A stretch of 64,000 nt of DNA from Pseudomonas sp. MM213 (GTDB taxonomy: Bacteria; Pseudomonadota; Gammaproteobacteria; Pseudomonadales; Pseudomonadaceae): contig NZ_CP081943.1 of the NCBI RefSeq assembly GCF_020423045.1, positions 1,116,001-1,180,000 on the forward strand. The letters run 5' to 3'. Position numbers and translations under genes: made by a program. The notes beneath the pieces were generated by a model. That model had not been told where the DNA came from. It searched no databases and was given only the letters and a program-made list of their open reading frames with translations. Positions 8,409 through 18,366 of this stretch are shown piece after piece (within the stretch, counting starts at the first letter, position 1; the number at the start of each line of letters is the position of its first letter).

Positions 8409-9707
8409 TTAGGCGGTGGCTTTTGTTTGTGTGGCGTTGAGCAGCGAGCGACCGATGAAATCCTGGTCGCCCGTCACACCCGGCAGGGTGAAGAAGTACC
8501 CGCCGCCGACCGGCTTGAGGTATTCCTCGAGCGGCTCGCCGTTGAGCCGGGTTTGCACGGTGATGAAGCCTTTTTCCAGGTCGGCCTGGTAGCAGATGAA
8601 CAGCAAGCCCATGTCCAGCTGACCGTTCTTGTTCACGCCGTTGGAGTAGTTGAACGGCCGGCGCAGGATCAGGTTGGCCTGACTCGCGGCGGTGCGCGGG
8701 TTGGCCAAACGGATGTGCGCATCGAGCTTGGTCAGCTTGCCTTCCGGGTCTTTCGCGTAGTCCGGAACCTCGGTTTCGTGGGCACCGCCCATGGGCGCGC
8801 CGGTGCTTTTGACCCGGCCGAGAATGCTTTCCTGTTCCTGCAACGGCGTGCGGTCCCAGCGCTCGACGAAGTTGCGGATGATCCGCACCGCTTGATAGCT
8901 GCCATTGACGGCCCACGCCGGTTCGTCGCTGCCGGGCTGGACCCAGACGATGCGGTCCATGGCCTTGGCGTCGTTGGAATCGGGGTTGGCCGAGCCGTCG
9001 CGAAAGCCCAGAAAGTTACGCGCACTCTGCGCCGGCACACCGGGTTTCGCCGGTGCCTGGGGCGGCACGCTGCCTTCCTGTTTCCAGCGCACCAGCAGCA
9101 AGTCCGGCAGGTTTTTCACGATGTCGCGCAGGGCGTGGATGTTGGTGTCGGTGGTGTTGGAGCAGAACTGCAAACTCAGGTCGCCGTGGCAGCAATCGGC
9201 TTCCAGCGCATCGTTGGGGAAACCGACCATGCGGCTCAGCCGTTTCGGTTTGGCGTGGGCCAGGCCGAAGCGTTCGTCGAACAACGATTCACCCACCGAG
9301 ACGGTGATGGTCAGGTTGTCGGGCGTGACCACCGGGCCAAGAATCCCTGAATCCACTGGCGGCAGTTTCGGATCGACCTGCGTCACCGGGCCGCCCTTCA
9401 TCAGGAACGCGATGCGCTCATTGAGCGTGCGGAACAGCCGTTCGAGGTCTTCACGGTCACTGGCCAACACATCAAACGACACCAACATGCCCGACGCCGG
9501 GCGCGGGGTGACGATGCCGCTTTGGTGCTGGCCGTGGAAGTCGTGGTGGTCTTCGGTCCGGTCGCTGCTCGGTGCTTCGGTGACTTGCGCCGGGCTGGCG
9601 GCCATGGCCGGGCAGCTCAATGCAGAACCGGCCAACGCCACACCGGCGGCCCCCATGCCCATCAATACCCGGCGACGCTGGAGGTTGAATTGCTCTGAAT
9701 CGTTCAT
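8409..9707 (-). CDS. efeB: Deferrochelatase/DyP-type heme peroxidase EfeB
   Basis: 432 residues with a twin-arginine signal ([20 protein letters not shown], about 10-29), so it is exported folded with heme through Tat. The DyP family GxxDG motif is at 234-238 (GFRDG), with NANP-like continuation; the probable proximal heme ligand is H331 ([11 protein letters not shown]) and a distal-pocket Arg lies near 349. EfeB family proteins act as peroxidases that oxidise Fe(II) at low pH or release iron from heme. The gene sits between efeO (17 bp gap) and efeM in one operon. Length and motifs are normal. Confidence 0.93.
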   Translation of the reverse strand: MNDSEQFNLQRRRVLMGMGAAGVALAGSALSCPAMAASPAQVTEAPSSDRTEDHHDFHGQHQSGIVTPRPASGMLVSFDVLASDREDLERLFRTLNERIAFLMKGGPVTQVDPKLPPVDSGILGPVVTPDNLTITVSVGESLFDERFGLAHAKPKRLSRMVGFPNDALEADCCHGDLSLQFCSNTTDTNIHALRDIVKNLPDLLLVRWKQEGSVPPQAPAKPGVPAQSARNFLGFRDGSANPDSNDAKAMDRIVWVQPGSDEPAWAVNGSYQAVRIIRNFVERWDRTPLQEQESILGRVKSTGAPMGGAHETEVPDYAKDPEGKLTKLDAHIRLANPRTAASQANLILRRPFNYSNGVNKNGQLDMGLLFICYQADLEKGFITVQTRLNGEPLEEYLKPVGGGYFFTLPGVTGDQDFIGRSLLNATQTKATA

Positions 9708-9724
9708 CTGAATGTCGTCTTCTG

Positions 9725-10924
9725 CTACAGGCCGGAAAGGCCAAGGGCGGGATCGATTCCATCGAGTGCATCGGCCAGTGCCTTGGCCTTGTCGGCGATC
9801 TGTTTGCGTTGCGCGGCGCCGACCGTGTCATAGCTCGCATAGCCGTCCTTGACCTTGAAATCGTTGAGTTCGGCATCAAGGCTGGCGACAGCGCTGTCGA
9901 GGGCCGGCAGCAGTTCGGCGGCGGACTTGGTCAGCAACGGGCGCAACAGGTCGACGACTTTGCGGGCAGCTTCGAGGTTGCCGGCGAAACCGTTCAAGTC
10001 GGTGTGGCTGTAGCGTTCTTCTTCACCGCTGCTGGCGCGCACATCGCCGAGGTTATTGAGGTTGCGCACCACGATGCTGACCAGTTGTTCCGGGGGCAGC
10101 GATTGCGCGAGCAGTTGTTGCTTGAGCGTGGTGACGTCGGTCAGCAGCTGTTGGGCTACCGGTGTCAGGCCGTCGAGGTTGCGTTGCTGGAACAGCGCAT
10201 ATTCCAGGCGATGGAAACCCACGAAGCCGGGGTCCTGCTCGCGCTTTTCAAAGTAATCGGCACGGGCGTTGATGGTGTTGTCCAGTTCCGCCAGGCGTTG
10301 CGTGGCCGGGGCAATGCGTTGGTAGGCACTGCGCGCCGGGACGTACAACGCTTGCGCCTGGCTCAGGTCACCGGCTTCGATGGCTTGTTCGAGCGCGGTG
10401 ACGGCTTTGATCAGCGCGGTACTTTGGCTGCTCAGGTAAACGCGGAACTCCGACAATGGCCCGACGAAAGCCACCATCGACGGCTTGGCTTTGGCCGCGG
10501 CATCGGACGCCGCGGTCGGTGTCACGTGCAGCGTGCCACGCGGGTTGCTCAGCAGGCCGCAGGTGATCGCGTAATCGCCGGGCAACAGGTTGGCGTTGAT
10601 CACCTGACTCAGGCCGGGCGCGATGTTTTCCCGTTCTTCGACCACCAGCACGCCGTCAAGGATTTCCCATTCAACGGCGCGATCCGAGCGGTTGACGATG
10701 CGGAAACTGGCGCGACCGGCCGGCACCGTCAACGCGTTCGGTTCGCAGCTGTGGGGGTGAATGGTCACCAGCACTTCGTCATGGTTGGCCTGGCGTTTGG
10801 CCGCGGCCATTTTCGAGGCGTAGTAGAACAGGCCGCCGGCGGCGATCATCACGATCACCGAACCGGCCACCGCCCAGCGCAAGGCACGGGGAGGGGAGGC
10901 CTGAGGAGGGGCTTGATTTGACAT
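9725..10924 (-). CDS. efeO: Iron uptake protein EfeO (cupredoxin + imelysin domains)
   Basis: 399 residues from ATG at 10924 after an AAGGG ribosome site; the longer in-frame start runs into a REP element. Order: N-terminal membrane segment at 16-36, cupredoxin-like domain at about 49-135 with H56, H58, C60 and C122 as possible metal ligands, then the imelysin/M75 domain with HRLEY at 238-242. EfeO binds and hands ferric iron to EfeU in the periplasm. The N-terminus looks like an uncleaved anchor rather than a classic signal peptide. It follows efeU after about 110 bp containing a REP pair. Confidence 0.92.
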   Translation of the reverse strand: MSNQAPPQASPPRALRWAVAGSVIVMIAAGGLFYYASKMAAAKRQANHDEVLVTIHPHSCEPNALTVPAGRASFRIVNRSDRAVEWEILDGVLVVEERENIAPGLSQVINANLLPGDYAITCGLLSNPRGTLHVTPTAASDAAAKAKPSMVAFVGPLSEFRVYLSSQSTALIKAVTALEQAIEAGDLSQAQALYVPARSAYQRIAPATQRLAELDNTINARADYFEKREQDPGFVGFHRLEYALFQQRNLDGLTPVAQQLLTDVTTLKQQLLAQSLPPEQLVSIVVRNLNNLGDVRASSGEEERYSHTDLNGFAGNLEAARKVVDLLRPLLTKSAAELLPALDSAVASLDAELNDFKVKDGYASYDTVGAAQRKQIADKAKALADALDGIDPALGLSGL

Positions 10925-10965
10925 GGGTGCCCTTACTGACTGGAAAAAATGCATTGGCGCACGCC

Positions 10966-11068
10966 CCTGTAGGAGTGAGCCTGCTCGCGAAAAAGCCACA
11001 GGCGCCGCGGGGCATCTGGTTTTACGCGTTATCGTTAACGACCATCGCGAGCGGGCTCGCTCCTACAG
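10966..11068. repeat. REP pair, inverted, inside the efe operon and overlapping the efeU 3' end
   Basis: Inverted copies of GTAGGAGTGAGCCTGCTCGC and its partner lie between efeU and efeO. The right-hand unit overlaps the last codons of efeU. Confidence 0.9.
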
Positions 11069-11877
11069 AGGACAGGTGGCGCCGGGAGAAAAAACATCAC
11101 CAACGCCACCAGCAGGTAAATCAGATAAGCGCCGAGGGTGCTGACGGTGGGCGCATCCTGATAACCGAACATCCCGGCCAGCACCGAGCCCAGCGGCCCG
11201 TCCATTGGCAGCGTCGCGCTGAAATCGAACAGCACGGTTTGCAGCTGATTCCACACCCCAGCTTCATGCAGCGCCTGCACCGAGTTGGCGAGAATGCCGG
11301 CCGCGACCACGAGGATGAACAGCCCGGTCCAGCGAAAGAACGCGCCGAGGTTCAGGCGCATGCTGCCGGTGTAAATGAGGAAACCAACGATGATCGCCAG
11401 AATCAGGCCGAGCAGGGCGCCAATCGGTGCCGCCGGGCCTTCGCTTTGCTGGAACACCGCGAGCAGGAAAAACACCGTTTCCAGGCCTTCCCGGGCGACG
11501 GCGAAAAACACCATGGCGATCAGCGCCGTGACCTGATGTTTAGAGCCGGTCAGCGCCTGATCGAGGGAGACATGCAGCGAATGCTTGATCGAACGCGCCA
11601 CCTTGCGCATCCAGAACACCATGGAACTGAGGATGCCGACTGCCACCAGGCCGACCACACCTTCAAACAGTTCCTGTTGTTTCTGCGGGAACTCAGCGCT
11701 GACCAGTTCCAGGCCGCCGCCCACCAGCAGGGCCAGTGCCGCAGCGAGAAACACACCAATCCAAACGGCCGGCATCCACTGGCCACGACCGGTCTGTTTG
11801 AGGTAGCTGGCGATGATGCCGACGATCAATGCGGCCTCGATGCCTTCGCGCAGCATGATCAGAAAAGGAACAAGCAT
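11035..11877 (-). CDS. efeU: Ferrous/ferric iron permease EfeU (FTR1 family)
   Basis: 280 residues, mostly hydrophobic with about seven membrane helices. The two REGxE iron-binding motifs of FTR1 permeases are present at residues 10-14 (REGIE) and 129-133 (REGLE). It is the inner-membrane iron channel of the EfeUOB system. It is first in the operon, with a Fur box and promoter just upstream. The last ~11 residues (LCRSEPARDGR) are encoded by a REP element, so the native C-terminus was probably altered by REP insertion. Length is close to the 276-residue E. coli protein. Confidence 0.93.
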   Translation of the reverse strand: MLVPFLIMLREGIEAALIVGIIASYLKQTGRGQWMPAVWIGVFLAAALALLVGGGLELVSAEFPQKQQELFEGVVGLVAVGILSSMVFWMRKVARSIKHSLHVSLDQALTGSKHQVTALIAMVFFAVAREGLETVFFLLAVFQQSEGPAAPIGALLGLILAIIVGFLIYTGSMRLNLGAFFRWTGLFILVVAAGILANSVQALHEAGVWNQLQTVLFDFSATLPMDGPLGSVLAGMFGYQDAPTVSTLGAYLIYLLVALVMFFLPAPPVLCRSEPARDGR

Positions 11878-11915
11878 TCAGCACCGTCGTGGAATTAGAT
11901 AGGGTGCTAATTTGT

Positions 11916-11945
11916 AACATAATGACACTCATTCCCAAATGCCAA
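11916..11945 (-). promoter_or_regulatory. efeU: Candidate sigma-70 promoter of the efe operon
   Basis: Read leftward, TTGGCA (11945-11940) and TATGTT (11921-11916) are spaced 18 bp and lie about 40 bp before efeU. The Fur box covers the spacer and -10. Confidence 0.5.
11918..11936. promoter_or_regulatory. Fur box upstream of efeU
   Basis: CATAATGACACTCATTCCC matches 14 of 19 positions of the Fur consensus GATAATGATAATCATTATC and overlaps the predicted efeU promoter, implying iron repression of the whole operon. Confidence 0.7.
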
Positions 11946-12001
11946 TAGTTGACATTTACCTGAACCTAACCTGAACAACCCTCAACATCGCCCAAGTACC
12001 C

Positions 12002-12112
12002 CCTGTAGGAGCGAGCGGTGCGGCGATCCGACTTGCCCGCGAAGAGGCCATGTCAGTCACTGTGGATGTTGAATGACACACTGCTTTCGCGAGCAAGCTT
12101 CGCTCCTACGGA
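12002..12112. repeat. REP pair with an expanded left unit
   Basis: The right unit (about 12088-12112) is an ordinary inverted REP. The left unit begins GTAGGAGCGAG and ends CTTGCCCGCGAAG but carries an extra ~16 bp in the middle (CGGTGCGGCGATCCGA), a longer REP variant. It precedes the AraC gene. Confidence 0.75.
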
Positions 12113-12170
12113 ACTGTGTCGCTGTGCGCTACTATGCCCTCCACTCAAACAACAGGGCACACCCCGCGCA

Positions 12171-13187
12171 ATGTCGGAAAAAGACACCATTTCCATTCAA
12201 CTGGTGCGTGAAGCGCTGTTGCAAAGTTGCGCCCCTGGCGCGGCCACCGATGAGGTGTTGAGCAAGGTCGGTATCGATCCGGCGCTGCTGGAGTCCGCCG
12301 TTGCCCGCGTCCCGGCCACGGCCTATGCGCGTTTATGGCGGTTGCTGGCCCGGCGTGGCGACGATGAGTTTTTTGGCATGGACCCGCGCAAGCTCAAATC
12401 CGGCAGCCTGGAGTTTCTGTGCCGCTGCTCGATGGTCCAGCCGAGCCTGACCGCCGGCCTGACTTCGGGGCTGGGGTTTCTGTCGTTGATGCTCGAACAC
12501 CTGCCCGCGCAGCTGGTTCGTCAGCAAAGTCTCGCGGAAATCGTCCTGCTGGAAGACGACCAGGACCCTCGCCGCGCGTTCACCTATTTCACCTACTGGA
12601 TGATCGTTCACGGCGTTGCGTGTTGGCTGGCCGGGCGGCGGATTCCGATTCTGGCCATCGAGTTGCGCTGCCCGGAACCGGATTTCTGTGATGACTATCA
12701 GGTGATGTTTTCCGAGAACCTGCGTTTCGACCGGCCACGCACCCGAATGATTTTTTCGGCCGATTGCCTGGACCTGCCGATCAAGCGCAGCGCGGAAGAA
12801 CTCAAGCGCTTCCTGGCCCATGCGCCGGCCAATATTCTGGTCAAGTACCGCGACCCGGAGAGTCTGGCGAGTCGGATCAAGCACGATTTGCGGCAATTGC
12901 CCGCCGAGAAGTGGCCGGAAACCGAACCTCTGGCACAGCAACTGTGCATGTCGGCCTCGACCTTGCGGCGGCGGCTGGCGGAGGAGGGGCAGACCTATCA
13001 AGGCCTCAAGGACAGCGTGCGCAAGGAACTGGCCATTGTCTGGCTGGCGGAGCCGAGTATCAGCTTCGCCGAAATCGCCACCCGGCTGGGGTTTGCCGAT
13101 GCGAGCTCGTTCTACAAGGCGTTTCGCAAATGGTCGGGGTCGAATCCGGGGCATTATCGGAGTTTGATTCTGACTGAAGCGAGCTGA
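12171..13187 (+). CDS. AraC family transcriptional regulator
   Basis: 338 residues from ATG at 12171 (MSEKDTISIQ). The N-terminal two thirds match the arabinose-binding-like domain of the OruR/ArgR-independent AraC group (GLGFLSLMLEHLP, LEDDQDPRRAFTYF). The C-terminal ~100 residues hold two helix-turn-helix motifs, the second in FAEIATRLGFADASSFYKAF, followed by W-G-x-NPG-x-YR. The gene lies 250 bp upstream of the acyl-CoA ligase operon on the same strand, so it is the likely activator of short-chain acyl-CoA metabolism. The inducer is unknown. Confidence 0.85.
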   Translation: MSEKDTISIQLVREALLQSCAPGAATDEVLSKVGIDPALLESAVARVPATAYARLWRLLARRGDDEFFGMDPRKLKSGSLEFLCRCSMVQPSLTAGLTSGLGFLSLMLEHLPAQLVRQQSLAEIVLLEDDQDPRRAFTYFTYWMIVHGVACWLAGRRIPILAIELRCPEPDFCDDYQVMFSENLRFDRPRTRMIFSADCLDLPIKRSAEELKRFLAHAPANILVKYRDPESLASRIKHDLRQLPAEKWPETEPLAQQLCMSASTLRRRLAEEGQTYQGLKDSVRKELAIVWLAEPSISFAEIATRLGFADASSFYKAFRKWSGSNPGHYRSLILTEAS

Positions 13188-13216
13188 TCCAGGTTTTGTG
13201 GTGATTGGGCGGGCCT

Positions 13217-13284
13217 CTTCGCGGGCAAGCCTCGCTCCTACAGAGAAATGCGATCCCCTGTAGGAGCGAGGCTTGCCCGCGAAG
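13217..13284. repeat. REP pair, inverted (class GCGAGGCTTGCCCGC)
   Basis: Two inverted REP units with a short spacer, between the AraC gene and the acyl-CoA ligase gene. Confidence 0.9.
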
Positions 13285-13437
13285 GCGTGAAATCAGGCGC
13301 CACATCTGTTGGATCTTGGCCAAACCAGTCAGACAACTTGATAGCTTTGACCATTGCCCCACCCCCCGCGCAGAGCGAGTATTTCGCTGTTGGTTACGCT
13401 TCCCCCAACCTAATAAAAATACCGAGGGATTCTGGCA

Positions 13438-15102
13438 ATGCGCGATTACTTGTCTGCCACGTCACAGTTCAATTATCAGCACACCGTCGACGCCGCACTC
13501 GCGGGTAACCTGACGGCCCTCAATGCCTGTGTCGAGTGTTGCGACCGGCATGCGTTGCCAGGTCGCATCGCGCTGTTCTGGGAAGGTCGCGACGGTTCCA
13601 GCTCTACGTACACCTTCAGCGACTTGCAGGACAAGGCTGCACGTTTCGCCAATTTCCTGCTGGCGCAGGGCGTAAAAAAAGGCGACAAGGTCGCCGGCCT
13701 GCTGCCGCGCAATATCGAATTGTTGATCACCGTGTTCGCCACCTGGCGCATCGGCGCGGTGTATCAGCCGCTGTTCACCGCGTTTGGCCCCAAGGCCATC
13801 GAACACCGCTTGAGCAGCTCCGGCGCCAAAGTGGTGGTGACCGACGCGGTCAATCGCTCGAAACTCGCTGAAGTCGCCGACTGCCCGACTATCGTCACCG
13901 TCGGTGGTGCAAAAGGCCAGGGCATCGTCCGTGGCGATTTCAGTTTCTGGGCCGAACTGGCCAACTATTCCGCTGACTGCGAACCGGTGCTGCTGACCGG
14001 CGAAGACCCGTTCCTGCTGATGTTCACCTCCGGTACCACCGGCCCGTCGAAAGCGCTGTCGGTGCCGCTCAAGGCAATCGTCGCGTTCGAGAGCTACACC
14101 CGCGACGCCGTGGACCTTCGCCCTGAAGACGCCTTCTGGAACGTCGCCGATCCGGGTTGGGCCTACGGCATCTATTTCGGCGTCACCGGGCCGATGGCGA
14201 TGGGGCATCCGATCACCTTTTACGATGGCCCGTTCACCCTCGAAAGCACCTGCCGGGTGATCAACAAATACGGGATCACCAACCTCACCGGTTCACCGAC
14301 CGCCTATCGCCTGCTGATCGCCGGTGGCGATGAGTTCGCTAAGTCGATCAAAGGCAAACTGCGCATCGTCAGCAGTGCCGGCGAGCCGTTGAACCCGGAA
14401 GTGATCCGTTGGTTCGCCGACAACCTCGGCGTGGTGATTCACGACCATTATGGCCAGACCGAATTGGGCATGGTCCTGTGCAACCACCACGGCCTCGATC
14501 ATCCGATCCACATGGGCGCCGCCGGTTTTGCTTCGCCGGGCCACCGTATCGTGGTGCTGGACGAGGAGTACAAGGAACTGGGTGTCGGCCAACCCGGCAT
14601 CCTCGCCATCGACCGCACTCAGTCGCCGATGTGCTGGTTCAACGGCTACGAAGGCGCACCGACCAAAGCCTTCGTCGGCAACTATTACCTGAGCGGCGAC
14701 ACCGTCGAGTGGAACCCGGACGGCAGCATCAGTTTCGTCGGCCGCAGTGACGACGTGATCACCACCTCCGGCTACCGTGTCGGCCCGTTCGACGTGGAAA
14801 GTGCGTTGATCGAACACCCGGCCGTCGTCGAAGCCGCCGTGGTCGGCAAACCCGATCCGGAGCGCACCGAACTGGTCAAAGCCTTCGTCGTGCTCAGCGC
14901 GCAATACCGCGCCGCGCCGGAGTTGGCCGAAGAGTTGCGCCAACACGTGCGCAAACGCCTGGCCGCGCACTCTTACCCACGTGAAATCGAATTTGTCAGC
15001 GAGTTGCCGAAAACCCCAAGCGGCAAATTGCAGCGCTTTATCTTGCGCAACCAGGAAATCGCCAAGGCTCAAGAGGCCGCAGCGAAGAACGTTTCAGCTT
15101 GA
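13438..15102 (+). CDS. Acyl-CoA synthetase (AMP-binding family, FadDx-like)
   Basis: 554 residues. The adenylate-forming signature [10 protein letters not shown] is at 197-206, the DHYGQTE and GWxxSGD-like blocks follow ([11 protein letters not shown]), and the C-terminal catalytic-lysine motif KTPSGKLQR is near 522-530. It activates a carboxylic acid to its CoA thioester. The order ligase, type II 3-hydroxyacyl-CoA dehydrogenase, thiolase, acyl-CoA dehydrogenase, enoyl-CoA hydratase matches the P. putida fadDx/PP_2213-2217 cluster, used on short-chain and 2-methyl-branched acids (isoleucine route). Substrate assignment is inferred. First gene of a five-gene operon. Confidence 0.88.
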   Translation: MRDYLSATSQFNYQHTVDAALAGNLTALNACVECCDRHALPGRIALFWEGRDGSSSTYTFSDLQDKAARFANFLLAQGVKKGDKVAGLLPRNIELLITVFATWRIGAVYQPLFTAFGPKAIEHRLSSSGAKVVVTDAVNRSKLAEVADCPTIVTVGGAKGQGIVRGDFSFWAELANYSADCEPVLLTGEDPFLLMFTSGTTGPSKALSVPLKAIVAFESYTRDAVDLRPEDAFWNVADPGWAYGIYFGVTGPMAMGHPITFYDGPFTLESTCRVINKYGITNLTGSPTAYRLLIAGGDEFAKSIKGKLRIVSSAGEPLNPEVIRWFADNLGVVIHDHYGQTELGMVLCNHHGLDHPIHMGAAGFASPGHRIVVLDEEYKELGVGQPGILAIDRTQSPMCWFNGYEGAPTKAFVGNYYLSGDTVEWNPDGSISFVGRSDDVITTSGYRVGPFDVESALIEHPAVVEAAVVGKPDPERTELVKAFVVLSAQYRAAPELAEELRQHVRKRLAAHSYPREIEFVSELPKTPSGKLQRFILRNQEIAKAQEAAAKNVSA

Positions 15103-15115
15103 ATCCAAGGAAACA

Positions 15116-15880
15116 ATGATGCAGATCGAAAACAAGGTTTTTCTCGTCACCGGCGGTGCCTCCGGGCTCGGTGCGGCCACGGCTGAAATGCTGGTCGCGG
15201 CCGGCGCCAAAGTGATGCTGGTGGACATGAACGCCGAAGCGGTCGCGGCCCAGGCTGAACGTCTCGGCGCGCAAAGCGTGGTCGCGGACATCAGCAATGA
15301 AGCGGCGGCGGAAGCGGCAGTGCAGGCCACGGTCAAAGCCTTCGGTGGCCTGAACGGTCTGGTCAACTGCGCCGGCATCGTGCGTGGCGAGAAGATCCTC
15401 GGCAAAAACGGTCCGCATGCACTGGCCAGTTTCAGCCAGGTGATCAACGTCAACCTGATCGGCAGCTTCAACATGCTGCGTCTGGCGTCGGCGGCCATCG
15501 CCGAAACCGAGCCGGATGCTGATGGCGAGCGCGGTGTGATCATCAACACCGCTTCCGCCGCAGCCTATGACGGCCAGATCGGCCAGGCGGCCTATGCGGC
15601 ATCGAAAGGCGCGATTGTCAGCCTGACCTTGCCGGCGGCTCGTGAACTGGCGCGCTTCGGTATCCGTGTGATGACCATCGCCCCAGGGATTTTCGAGACG
15701 CCGATGATGGCCGGCATGACCCCGGAAGTCCGCGATTCCCTTGCCGCTGGCGTGCCGTTTCCACCACGTTTGGGCAAACCGGCCGAGTACGCGCAGCTGG
15801 TCAGGCATATCATTGATAACAGCATGCTCAATGGCGAGGTGATCCGTCTCGACGGTGCCTTGCGCATGGCCGCCAAGTAA
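15116..15880 (+). CDS. 3-hydroxyacyl-CoA dehydrogenase type II (SDR family)
   Basis: 254 residues from ATG at 15116 (a second ATG at 15119 is equally possible) after a CCAAGGA site. NAD-binding TGGASGLG is at 12-19, NCAG at 84-87, and the catalytic S147, Y160, K164 are in place. The [17 protein letters not shown] stretch is characteristic of the HADH2/17-beta-HSD10 branch, which oxidises 3-hydroxyacyl-CoA including 2-methyl-3-hydroxybutyryl-CoA. It starts 13 bp after the ligase stop and is 12 bp before the thiolase start, so it is in one operon. Confidence 0.9.
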   Translation: MMQIENKVFLVTGGASGLGAATAEMLVAAGAKVMLVDMNAEAVAAQAERLGAQSVVADISNEAAAEAAVQATVKAFGGLNGLVNCAGIVRGEKILGKNGPHALASFSQVINVNLIGSFNMLRLASAAIAETEPDADGERGVIINTASAAAYDGQIGQAAYAASKGAIVSLTLPAARELARFGIRVMTIAPGIFETPMMAGMTPEVRDSLAAGVPFPPRLGKPAEYAQLVRHIIDNSMLNGEVIRLDGALRMAAK

Positions 15881-15892
15881 GGAGGATTTGTC

Positions 15893-17086
15893 ATGACCCT
15901 TTCCCACGATCCAATCGTTATCGTCAGCGCCGTCCGTACCCCGATGGGCGGTTTCCAGGGCGAACTGAAAAGCCTGACTGCACCGCAATTGGGTGCCGCC
16001 GCGATTCGCGCCGCCGTCGAACGCGCCGGTGTGGCGCCGGACGCGGTTGAAGAAGTGCTGTTTGGCTGCGTGCTGCCCGCCGGCCTCGGCCAGGCCCCGG
16101 CGCGCCAGGCTGCACTGGGCGCCGGGCTGGATAAATCGACCCGCTGCACCACCCTGAACAAGATGTGCGGTTCCGGTATGGAAGCGGCCATCCTGGCCCA
16201 TGACATGCTGCTCGCCGGCAGCGCCGATGTGGTGGTGGCGGGCGGCATGGAAAGCATGTCCAACGCGCCATACCTGCTGGACCGCGCCCGCAGTGGTTAT
16301 CGCATGGGCCATGGCCGTGTGCTCGATTCCATGTTCCTCGACGGTCTGGAAGACGCCTACGACAAGGGCCGCCTGATGGGCACTTTCGCGGAAGATTGCG
16401 CTGAAACCAACGGCTTCAGCCGCGAAGCCCAGGATGCGTTTGCCATCGCTTCGACCACCCGCGCGCAGCAGGCGATCAAGGACGGCAGCTTCAAGGACGA
16501 GATCGTGCCGCTGACCGTGACCGTCGGCAAAGAGCAAGTCGTCATCAGCAATGACGAGCAGCCACCAAAAGCCAAACTGGACAAGATTGCCTCGCTGAAA
16601 CCGGCGTTCCGCGAAGGCGGCACGGTGACGGCGGCCAACTCCAGTTCGATTTCCGACGGTGCGGCGGCGCTGGTGCTGATGCGCCGTTCCGAAGCGGACA
16701 AGCGCGGCCTGAAACCGCTGGCGGTGATTCATGGCCACGCGGCATTCGCCGACACGCCGGGCCTGTTCCCGGTGGCACCGATTGGCGCAATCAAGCGGCT
16801 GATGAAGAAAACCGGCTGGTCGCTGAATGACGTGGACTTGGTGGAAGTCAACGAAGCCTTTGCCGTGGTCGGCATGGCAGCGATGACCCATCTGGAAATC
16901 CCCCACGCGAAACTCAACGTGCACGGCGGCGCGTGCGCCTTGGGCCACCCGATCGGTGCGTCCGGCGCGCGGATCCTCGTGACCCTGCTCTCGGCCCTGC
17001 GCCAGAAAGGCCTGAAACGCGGCGTTGCGGCAATCTGCATCGGCGGCGGCGAAGCCACGGCGATGGCCGTGGAATGCCTGTACTAG
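15893..17086 (+). CDS. Acetyl-CoA C-acyltransferase (thiolase, FadAx-like)
   Basis: 397 residues after a strong AAGGAGG ribosome site. Thiolase hallmarks: acylated C92 in LNKMCGSGMEA, the GGMESMSNAPYL block, NEAFA, the histidine block GGACALGHPIGASG and the C-terminal CIGGGEA cysteine. It cleaves 3-ketoacyl-CoA or 2-methylacetoacetyl-CoA to acetyl-CoA and a shorter acyl-CoA. It follows the SDR dehydrogenase in the operon and is separated from the next gene by a REP pair. Confidence 0.92.
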   Translation: MTLSHDPIVIVSAVRTPMGGFQGELKSLTAPQLGAAAIRAAVERAGVAPDAVEEVLFGCVLPAGLGQAPARQAALGAGLDKSTRCTTLNKMCGSGMEAAILAHDMLLAGSADVVVAGGMESMSNAPYLLDRARSGYRMGHGRVLDSMFLDGLEDAYDKGRLMGTFAEDCAETNGFSREAQDAFAIASTTRAQQAIKDGSFKDEIVPLTVTVGKEQVVISNDEQPPKAKLDKIASLKPAFREGGTVTAANSSSISDGAAALVLMRRSEADKRGLKPLAVIHGHAAFADTPGLFPVAPIGAIKRLMKKTGWSLNDVDLVEVNEAFAVVGMAAMTHLEIPHAKLNVHGGACALGHPIGASGARILVTLLSALRQKGLKRGVAAICIGGGEATAMAVECLY

Positions 17087-17097
17087 GCCAACCTCAC

Positions 17098-17189
17098 CCC
17101 TGTGGGAGCCAGCCTGCTGGCGATGCGGTATGTCATAAAAGCAGACAGTGACTGACACGACGCCATCGCCAGCAGGCTGGCTCCCACAG
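17098..17189. repeat. Intercistronic REP pair (class GCCAGCCTGCTGGC)
   Basis: The only pair in the window of the GTGGGAGCCAGCCTGCTGGC class. It lies in the 139-bp gap between thiolase and acyl-CoA dehydrogenase genes of one operon, where it could stabilise the upstream mRNA or lower expression downstream. Confidence 0.9.
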
Positions 17190-17225
17190 AGTTCTGTGTC
17201 GTACCCCGGATTTTAAGGATTTGCC

Positions 17226-18353
17226 ATGATTCCCAATGACGAACAACTGCAGATCAGCGAAGCGGCCCGGCAGTTTGCCCAGGAACGGCTGAAACCGTTC
17301 GCCGCCGAATGGGACCGTGAGCACCGTTTTCCCAAGGAAGCCATCGGCGAAATGGCTGAACTGGGCTTCTTCGGCATGCTGGTGCCCGAACAGTGGGGCG
17401 GGTGCGACACCGGTTACCTGGCCTACGCCATGGCCCTGGAAGAAATCGCCGCTGGCGACGGCGCCTGCTCGACCATCATGAGCGTGCACAACTCGGTCGG
17501 CTGCGTGCCGATCCTGAACTACGGCAACGACGACCAGAAAGAACGCTTTCTCAAACCGTTGGCCAGCGGTGCAATGCTCGGCGCCTTCGCCCTGACCGAA
17601 CCGCAGGCCGGCTCCGATGCCAGTGGCCTGAAAACCCGTGCGCGCCTGGAAGGCGATCATTACGTCCTGAACGGTTGCAAACAGTTCATCACCTCCGGGC
17701 AGAACGCCGGCGTGGTGATCGTGTTTGCAGTGACGGACCCGAGCGCCGGCAAACGCGGGATCACCGCACTGATCGTGCCGACCGATTCACCGGGCTACAA
17801 AGTCGCCCGCGTCGAAGACAAACTCGGCCAGCATGCGTCCGACACCTGCCAGATTCTGTTCGAAGACGTCAAAGTGCCGGTGGCCAACCGCTTGGGCGAA
17901 GAGGGCGAAGGCTATCGAATTGCCCTGGCCAACCTCGAAGGCGGCCGCGTCGGTATCGCTTCGCAATCGGTGGGCATGGCCCGAGCCGCATTTGAAGCGG
18001 CGCGGGATTACGCCCGTGAGCGCGAGAGCTTCGGCAAACCGATCATCGAGCATCAGGCCGTCGCGTTCCGCCTCGCGGACATGGCGACCCAGATCGCCGT
18101 CGCCCGGCAAATGGTGCATTACGCCGCCGCGCTGCGTGACAGCGGCAAACCGGCGTTGGTCGAAGCGTCCATGGCCAAACTGTTTGCCTCGGAAATGGCC
18201 GAAAAGGTCTGCTCTGCTGCATTGCAAACCCTCGGCGGTTACGGTTACCTGAACGACTTCCCGCTGGAGCGGATCTACCGCGACGTGCGGGTATGCCAGA
18301 TCTACGAAGGCACCAGCGATATTCAGCGCATGGTCATTTCGCGCAGTCTTTAA
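17226..18353 (+). CDS. Acyl-CoA dehydrogenase (short/branched chain)
   Basis: 375 residues with the full acyl-CoA dehydrogenase layout: VPEQWGG, the FAD-binding [11 protein letters not shown] at about 119-129, FITSG, the [18 protein letters not shown] helix and the C-terminal [20 protein letters not shown], where the Glu of YEG is the catalytic base position. It oxidises acyl-CoA to 2-enoyl-CoA and passes electrons to ETF. It is 13 bp before the enoyl-CoA hydratase gene. A paralogue with the same layout is at 19257-20408 on the other strand. Confidence 0.9.
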   Translation: MIPNDEQLQISEAARQFAQERLKPFAAEWDREHRFPKEAIGEMAELGFFGMLVPEQWGGCDTGYLAYAMALEEIAAGDGACSTIMSVHNSVGCVPILNYGNDDQKERFLKPLASGAMLGAFALTEPQAGSDASGLKTRARLEGDHYVLNGCKQFITSGQNAGVVIVFAVTDPSAGKRGITALIVPTDSPGYKVARVEDKLGQHASDTCQILFEDVKVPVANRLGEEGEGYRIALANLEGGRVGIASQSVGMARAAFEAARDYARERESFGKPIIEHQAVAFRLADMATQIAVARQMVHYAAALRDSGKPALVEASMAKLFASEMAEKVCSAALQTLGGYGYLNDFPLERIYRDVRVCQIYEGTSDIQRMVISRSL

Positions 18354-18366
18354 GAAGGAGTCCATT

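Noticed and set aside
15038..17158. 706-codon open frame on the reverse strand across the SDR and thiolase genes
   Set aside because: It is antisense to two genes with full family motifs and has no recognisable motif itself; long shadow frames are common in GC-rich DNA.
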